DNA of 40,201 nt from NCBI GenBank assembly GCA_028565635.1, contig JAOXYB010082498.1, forward strand, positions 1 through 40,201, given 5' to 3'. The DNA is from Phoronis ovalis. Lineage: Eukaryota > Phoronida > Phoronidae. A program made the translations under genes and the position numbers. Below, in pieces: positions 34,918 through 40,201 of the stretch. The notes under the pieces were generated by a model that searched no databases, was not told where the DNA came from, and was given only the letters and a program-made list of their open reading frames with translations. Position 1 is the first letter of the stretch. Every line of letters begins with the position of its first letter.

Positions 34918-35131
34918 TTAATCTTTGTCTTCAGACTCTGAATCATTAGAACTACTACCTATTTCAACTACATCTTCACCACTCACTATCATTTTCATCT
35001 GAACTGTCATTCATGCTATTTGATTTCTCTAAGTTGCTGGGTAACTTGGTATTAGGTTGACTTGCTGCTGTGCTTTTTTTTTGTTGTTTAGGGATCTTCT
35101 CTTTTCCTACTAGTTTGTGAAAATCAAGAAA
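34918..35131 (-). pseudogene. remnant C-terminal coding tail inside the inverted-repeat element
   Basis: The minus strand shows a Lys-rich then Ser/Asp/Glu-rich tail: FHKLVGKEKIPKQQKK, later SMNDSSDENDS. It then needs a +1 shift to continue as GEDVVEIGSSSNDSESEDKD and a stop. Such a low-complexity acidic end could be the last part of a transposase or accessory protein. No catalytic domain remains, so the family cannot be named. Confidence 0.4.
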
Positions 35132-35383
35132 GGTATTTTTCAAAAATCACTGCACAAAAAATTACAACCCCCCCTTTTGCCTTGCACAAAAATTTGTGAC
35201 CCCCCCGTTTGCACCAACCCCCCCCCCGTGGTAATTTCTGACCAGTCCCTTGTGCCTGTTGATAATGTAGCTTGCACTGTAGATTACTGTTGTATTAAGT
35301 GGACTGAAAATGCTGCTGCATATAGAGGAGCCAAAGGCAAAGACAAGATTTTTGTTTGAATTCAGGAATGTTCTTATGTATGT

Positions 35384-35389
35384 TTTATT
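35384..35389 (-). other. RPUSD3: candidate RPUSD3 polyadenylation signal (AATAAA)
   Basis: AATAAA on the minus strand about 380 bp after the RPUSD3 stop; it would give a 3' UTR of ordinary length. A plus-strand AATAAA lies a few bases away, so the site reads in both directions. Confidence 0.4.
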
Positions 35390-35769
35390 TTAATAGAAAT
35401 AAAATACATTTTGATACATATAAATTTCACTGCTGCTTTGTGTTATATTTGTAGCGTTCGATATTTGACACCGTTGAACTGTTACCTATATAGGTCATTG
35501 CTATACTTGCTATCAAAATCTAACGAAACATGCATGTATTAGGTATCATATTATTAATTGTAATGTTTGAAAGTGAAGGGACTTCATGTTAGTGTACTAC
35601 CATTATCAGGGTACTGATATGTATAACTGTCTTGAAACAATTCACCTAGGTGGTCTGAAGTTAATCCCTGGGCATACATTTGGAAAGTGGTGACTCGTCC
35701 GAGCACAAAGTCATTTACAAGATCAAGAACACTATATTTTCAAGTTGTATACAAATAAAAGAACAATAG

Positions 35770-35991
35770 TTACAAACTAAAATTATAATTTTCTACATCT
35801 GGTATTCTTAATCCCAATGTTTCTGCAGTCCGTTGAAAGTATTCCGGTAGTGGGGCACTAATGTTAACAAGCTGTTTTTTAACACGGTCTGCATACGGTA
35901 TTGCAACATTTACACAGTGCAAGTGCAATGGTATCCATTCTATATAATCTTTTGAAATCTGTAGCTGTTCTAACAAGTCTTGAGCGAGCAA
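35770..35991 (-). CDS. RPUSD3: RPUSD3 exon 7: C-terminus and stop
   Basis: 222 nt in phase 0, ending with TAA at 35772-35770. It encodes LLAQDLLEQLQISKDYIEW, the PLHLH motif and APLPEYFQRTAETLGLRIPD, all typical of the end of RPUSD3. Acceptor ATTTTTCAG. Confidence 0.95.
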   Translation of the reverse strand: MLAQDLLEQLQISKDYIEWIPLHLHCVNVAIPYADRVKKQLVNISAPLPEYFQRTAETLGLRIPDVENYNFSL

Positions 35992-38900
35992 CTGAAAAAT
36001 AAAATTTAATATTTCACTGATTCACTTGCAGTCATCCGAACTGTAAATCATGTGAAGTGTACTACATCTTGCACAGTCTGAATAAACCCGTCTGTTATTT
36101 CGCACCTAAAGTTTGGCATTAACCACTTCTTTTTTTATTATTTTGAAAAACAGAAGACCTTTATTTATATATTAATATTCGGTATTCTGCTACTATTTGT
36201 TTCATCACTCGCCTCTATTGCTTACAATTCAGTTGACCAAATGTTTCATAAATATTCACAACACTTATTCAGATATAACTGTCTCTTTAATAATTATGCA
36301 TCACTGCTTGGAATATTACAAGGCTATAAATTAGTAGAGGCAAAAGCTGAGATTGGGTAAAATTTTGTGTTTTCAAATTACATTCGCTTAAAAAAGATTG
36401 CTTTCGTTAGAAAATTGACTTTACTGGTATGCCCATCCATATATATTCCAAGCATAAGTGACCACTTGGAAAATAATAAACATTCTGAAGCAAAACTCAC
36501 CTGAGGTACTGGATGTGTTTGTCCTGGGTCAACAAGGACAGTCCTACCCAGAATGCTTCTCACCCGTCCAGAGTATGTGTGATCTCCAAGAAGAGTTGTC
36601 AGTAGTCTTTGAGCTATAAAAACTTGAGGAAAATCCCATTTTGCTGAAATTTAATGATAAAAAAAAGAACTTGAAAGTTAAACAGCTATTAAAAACAGCC
36701 TACACATAACCCTAGAGTAATATACAATTTTCATGCATTTGGTAAAGTCTTTCCCATGATGCAGTGTTTCATGAATAAACGGCATAAGTACTCTGACAAC
36801 TGGGTCATTTAATATTCTGTGACATAATGTAGCATGCTGGGAACATAGACTGGTATATCTAATACAAGGAAATAAATTCAGCTAGATGAACTGTATCAGT
36901 CCTTAAAAACCATACACTTTTAACTATAAATTTAGTAGAAATTTGATAGCTGTGAAGGAAGAAGCGCCAACTAGCCTACAACACATGTTGGTTGGAATTC
37001 TATACTTTCATAGTCCAGTCATTCAAAGGTGCTTCAAATATTATTACTTCTTTGACTAGAAAAACAATACATTTCAGAAAAAAGTTTAACTTGTATTACT
37101 TGATATTTTTATTGCAAAAAAAAGTTTACTAGAGATTGTCCAGATAAATGACAGCGAAATTACGGGAGTTGTTGAATTTAAATTTAATAAACAGGTTGTT
37201 ACTGTTGGTATTACAAACCAACGCTTCTCACTTACTTGATGTAGGCTGTAACTGAATCAAGGAACAGCCAAGAGTTTGATTAGTAGACAGTACTTTGTAA
37301 TGCACTGTTGGTTGTATGATGTTACCCTTTTTTATACCTTTACGAGATGGCTCTTGCACAGCCACACCCTGAAACAAATGCATTTTATATCACTTTTAAA
37401 AACTTTCAAATCTTACCTTTGTAAAATGGAGGTTTATTCTCCAATAAGTAAAAGTTTAATTAGTACATCATGTTATGCCTTGGTTTCGCACAATTTATTA
37501 GGATGTCCTCAAAAGGCATTATTTGATGCTTGTTAGAGGGAACAGAAACCCACTGGACATTCTATTAGAATATCATGAATTTTAGTGAACGCTGTACTTC
37601 CCAACAACATGATTTCCTGCCAAAGCATAACAGAATTTAGGTGATGATTCTGGGCCAGAATTTTGAAAATGAATCTGTGCCACTGTAAATTATATCCAAC
37701 TGTTACAGTGTAACAATGAGTTACCAAGTAAAATTTTCCAACTTTGATTAGCTCCACTGCTAATGTATCTGCACCTTCCCTTTCTAGTGGCACGCTGGTG
37801 GTAATGCCCCTGGAAGAGAACAGATGTTAAAGCAATGAATAACAACAAGTGCCATATGCTGGCCACTGCACTACTAAACCCAATTTCAGAAATACTGAAT
37901 AAAAAATTTTTCTATTCAAATAGACAGACTTTTTAGTATAGTGCAATATTTCATTTGTGCAATAACTAGTTTCTTCTTTTGCGAACACTTCTGTTGTACA
38001 AAACCATCAGAGTACACTTTTACAAAAATATAATTCTTCCATATACCACCGAATACTTCTCAACATAAAGGTTTCATATAATATACATTGTACACATGTC
38101 TTACCAAAATGTTTTACATGGTTCCTTCTGAGTTCTTACAGTAAGCAGATATTTTGCCAGTCGAGCTTTCATTTCTGGTGTTTTAGATAACACAGTAACT
38201 CCACTATAAGCTCTGTAATAAGACATGTCTGTTTTAATTGTAGTGTGTACACCAGACTCTACAGACATATATTCCATCACTTGATAAACTCCCAATATCC
38301 CATTTAAACGTAAACGCAAATTACCATTCAAATAAAGGTTTATCTGATTTTAAAAAATCAGGAAACAAAATTACAGAAAAACAAATTATCGAGTACACGA
38401 AATATTCTATGTTATATCTTGTATCAAAAAGAAAAAAAATCTAAACATAACATTAATTTTTAATTTTGAAAATTCGTAATAATTTCTATTGAACATAGGG
38501 GGGAAACTGCTACAGTCATGCATGAGAAAGGTTTATTATAGCAGAGCTACCCTGACTTCAGTAAAAGGGCCAATGCTCTGCCAATTAAATGTTATTGAAG
38601 CTTAATTTTTAAACATAAAATGCTTGATCAGAAATATTGCTTAAATGTGTGATACTTATGTATATTACCTGTCAAGAGATAAGCCGATCTCTAAGTGTTC
38701 AACATTCAGCCTCTCTTTAAGTTCAGGTAGAACTGCCTTGAGTGATATTGGCTCGGTAGCTGACTGCATGGGAAGATCATGCGGTTTATTTAAGGCTATC
38801 ATATGTTCTAAATAAAATGAAAAAAGACATCAATAATAGTTTTGCATAGGGTTGACATCTAATCATAAACTGAACCATAGTCAATTTGGAAAATTAAAAA

Positions 38901-39382
38901 AAAAATTCTTGCATTTCATACAAGTAATATTTATATATTTAGCTCTATTGATTAACATATTTCAAATTAAGAAAACAACTTTGAAAATTATTAAAATAAA
39001 AAAGGCATCGCAATAGCATCAGTTAACCTGTTAAGTACTAAGAAAAGGCTGCAACCTTACCATTTTGAAACACAATATTGTCACACAGTTGTTGAGACAA
39101 TGTAAGTTTGCCTTCCCAGTGTCTCGTATCCAGCAGCCAGTGTTTGTGCTTTCTGTATGCTTGCTCCTGGGAAACATATCTGTTTATTGTATAATGGCTG
39201 TTTATTAGTTTCTGTCCTATGGTATGCTGTCTAACATAATTATGTTGTTTGTGTATACACGTGTTAAACTTATTTTTGCCGTTATGTTGTGATAGTACGG
39301 AAGATGACACACTTACAAGTTGTCTTGACTGCTTTAATACTATCCTGTGATAGCCACAAAGAAAATTCTTAGACAACACCAT
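35770..39382 (-). CDS. RPUSD3: RPUSD3-like mitochondrial RNA pseudouridine synthase, complete, 7 exons
   Basis: Seven GT-AG exons join to 1152 nt, 383 aa plus stop. The first 70 residues are rich in Ser, Lys, Arg and His and almost free of acidic residues, fitting a mitochondrial targeting peptide. RluA-family landmarks follow: ALNKPHDLPMQ (motif I, about 112-122), LSLDRAYSGV (motif II with the catalytic-type Asp, about D153), LIQLQPTS, LLGDHTYSGRV (about 280-290), IPLHLHC (330-336), and a C-terminal APLPEYFQRTAETLGLR. The LGDHxYS-RV-LG block and the APLPxYFxRT-LGLR end match human RPUSD3 as I remember it, better than RPUSD4. RPUSD3 is linked to pseudouridylation of mitochondrial mRNA and to mitoribosome assembly. 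The usual TGRxHQIR motif is replaced, as in RPUSD3, so activity is uncertain. Human RPUSD3 is about 350 aa; the extra length is N-terminal. An in-frame TAA nine bases upstream supports the start. Confidence 0.92.
36501..36643 (-). CDS. RPUSD3: RPUSD3 exon 6: LLGDHTYSGRV block
   Basis: 143 nt from phase 1 to phase 0. The segment between LQPTS and LLGD (TKWDFPQVFIAQRLLTT) lacks Gly-Arg and His-Gln-Ile-Arg of active RluA enzymes. LLGDHTYSGRVRSILG is the clearest RPUSD3-type signature. Acceptor AATTTCAG, donor GTGAGT. Confidence 0.94.
37236..37368 (-). CDS. RPUSD3: RPUSD3 exon 5: LIQLQPTS region
   Basis: 133 nt from phase 0 to phase 1. HYKVLSTNQTLGCSLIQLQPTS matches the family segment that runs up to the TGRxHQIR motif. 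Acceptor TTTGTTTCAG, donor GTAAGTGAG. Confidence 0.93.
37725..37809 (-). CDS. RPUSD3: RPUSD3 exon 4
   Basis: 85 nt from phase 2 to phase 0, encoding WGITTSVPLEREG and ending LIKVGKFYL. This fits the strand of the family fold that begins with YWAIT-like residues and a variable linker. Acceptor CTCTTCCAG, donor GTAACT. Confidence 0.85.
38105..38212 (-). CDS. RPUSD3: RPUSD3 exon 3: rest of motif II
   Basis: 108 nt, phase 2-2. It completes LDRAYSGVTVLSK, the counterpart of HRLDxxTSGxxxLA, then KARLAKYLLTVRTQKEPCKTFW. Acceptor TATTACAG, donor GTAAGAC. The open frame runs on upstream of the acceptor, but that stretch shows no homology and spoils the motif. Confidence 0.93.
38669..38807 (-). CDS. 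RPUSD3: RPUSD3 exon 2: motif I to motif II
   Basis: 139 nt from phase 1 to phase 2. It contains ALNKPHDLPMQSA, the NKPxG-like motif of the RluA family, then SLKAVLPELKERL and ends in LSLD with the intron inside the following Arg codon. Acceptor TTATTTAG, donor GTAATA. Confidence 0.93.
39061..39382 (-). CDS. RPUSD3: RPUSD3 exon 1: mitochondrial targeting region
   Basis: 322 nt, leaving in phase 1, residues 1-107. The first acidic residue comes only near position 73, consistent with a presequence. The segment WEGKLTLSQQLCDNIVFQNG leads into the catalytic fold. Start context AAA-ATG-G; donor GTAAGG. Confidence 0.9.
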
Positions 39383-39389
39383 TTTCCAT
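39369..39389 (-). promoter_or_regulatory. uORF overlapping the RPUSD3 start codon (MENGVV)
   Basis: An upstream ATG seven bases before the main RPUSD3 ATG opens a six-codon frame in +1. It ends in TAA just inside the coding region. Its context is strong (A at -3, G at +4), like that of the main start. It matters only if transcription starts upstream of it. Confidence 0.5.
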
Positions 39390-40201
39390 TATTTACCAGG
39401 CTAAAATTGTTTAATATAGTGTAAAAAATATCTTCTAAGAGCTCTGCAAAAAAATAATTAATAATAATAATTAAAATTGGGTATGTATAGTGATAAGTAG
39501 TCTTCTTAGGCCCGGACGGTCATATAGTCCGATATGTATATACATGTTGAACTGTTTTTGTACACTGCATAAAATGAGTCCTGTCAGACTCGAGTTAAAA
39601 AGCTTCAACCGGCTTCAACTATACTCTATAGTGGTATAGCTTCTTTGGGCCGGTAGAGAGCTTATGACAAAACGTGCACTACTAGCAGAATTGTACTAGC
39701 GTATATGCACATTATAACGTTTAGTAGCAGCTGATATACTTAATATTCCTATTAGGCAATCTCCAATCATGCCTGGAAAAATGAAAATATTGACTCCGAT
39801 ACTGGCGATAGACGAACGGTTCCAATTTGAAACAATTTTCTTTTTGTATGTATACTCATAAATTTCAACAATAAGTTAAAATATCAACAAACATATTTAC
39901 AAAGCAGGAGACATTTGGGCAAGATCAAAATATTATCAGAACAGCGATGAGAATGAAATAGTTAATTAATTTTCTTACCGGATGCTGCATGTGGATGTGT
40001 ATACGCAATGAAAAACGTGAACCTCAAGGTAGCATTACTCAGTAAGCTTGAGCTGTGCTGGTCTCGGATAGTTCCTTTAAAAAATAATTAGGGAGTGTAG
40101 AAGTGTGTCTCGCTGGACATAAACCCATTGAATTATAGATAAAATATATAGGGTGTTTTCGAACAAGAATGATAGCTGTTGCTTGTGAAATTAACGAAAA
40201 T
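39390..40201 (-). promoter_or_regulatory. 5' flank and probable promoter of RPUSD3
   Basis: This is non-coding sequence upstream of the RPUSD3 start. No TATA or CCAAT box stands out in a convincing position. A 5-bp inverted repeat CGGAC...GTCCG lies near 39513-39531. The neighbouring upstream gene, if any, starts beyond the window. Confidence 0.35.

Larger units (their letters stand above)
34517..35250. mobile_element. 734-bp inverted-repeat DNA transposon derivative
   Basis: The ends are long inverted repeats. AGGGACTGGTCAGAAATTAC at the left is repeated as its complement at the right, followed by a G-run and TTGGTGCA on both arms; the matching part is close to 40 bp. Subterminal units of the form GCACAAAAAATT-CAACCCCCC occur in direct orientation in both arms. 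A perfect-looking C/G palindrome sits at 34643-34662. No convincing target-site duplication is visible (TTA on one side, TTG on the other). The middle holds a broken coding tail on the minus strand. It looks like an internally deleted copy of a larger element. Confidence 0.75.

Noticed and set aside
37533-37724. Downstream extension of the RPUSD3 exon 4 frame
   Set aside because: Translation past the GTAACT donor has no similarity to the family, whereas splicing to 37368 gives the expected GVAVQEPS...LIQLQPTS run.
38213-38331. Upstream extension of the RPUSD3 exon 3 frame (MNGNLRLRLNG...)
   Set aside because: The frame stays open by chance. Only splicing at 38212 restores the LDRAYSG motif in phase.

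Overview
This is an intron-rich, AT-rich animal genomic window. It carries two protein-coding genes, both on the minus strand, plus non-coding DNA with several non-autonomous transposon remnants. Exons follow GT-AG rules, introns run from about 130 bp to 9.2 kb, and both proteins belong to metazoan families. The source is most likely a bilaterian invertebrate, perhaps a marine lophotrochozoan such as a mollusc. That placement is inference from the divergence of the proteins and the GC-rich inverted-repeat elements. No sequence here fixes the phylum.

Region by region: 1-4368 is 3' flank and probable 3' UTR of the first gene. It holds two transposon-like elements (1509-1910 and 2441-2935), a 40-bp tandem duplication and an AT-rich fold-back. 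4369-27338 (minus) is a complete 18-exon LRIG gene: signal peptide, cysteine-capped leucine-rich repeats, three Ig domains, one membrane span and a roughly 300-residue cytoplasmic tail, 1131 aa as reconstructed. Its second intron is 9.2 kb and contains a 100-N gap that looks like an assembly artefact. 27339-35769 is intergenic. It starts with the probable LRIG promoter and contains an inverted-repeat element at 34517-35250 with a broken coding tail. 35770-39382 (minus) is a complete 7-exon gene for the mitochondrial pseudouridine synthase-like protein RPUSD3, 383 aa. 39383-40201 is its 5' flank.

The two genes lie head-to-tail about 8.4 kb apart and have unrelated roles: LRIG is a cell-surface regulator of receptor signalling, RPUSD3 acts on mitochondrial RNA. 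Nothing suggests they work together. I found no tRNA, rRNA, CRISPR array, retroelement reverse transcriptase or viral gene. I did not find a convincing new biological system. The most interesting observations are a diverged 63-bp duplication that copied the splice acceptor and start of an LRIG exon into the upstream intron, a MITE with perfect 8-bp target-site duplications and an internal repeat array, a false-looking assembly gap, and a strong-context uORF overlapping the RPUSD3 start codon.
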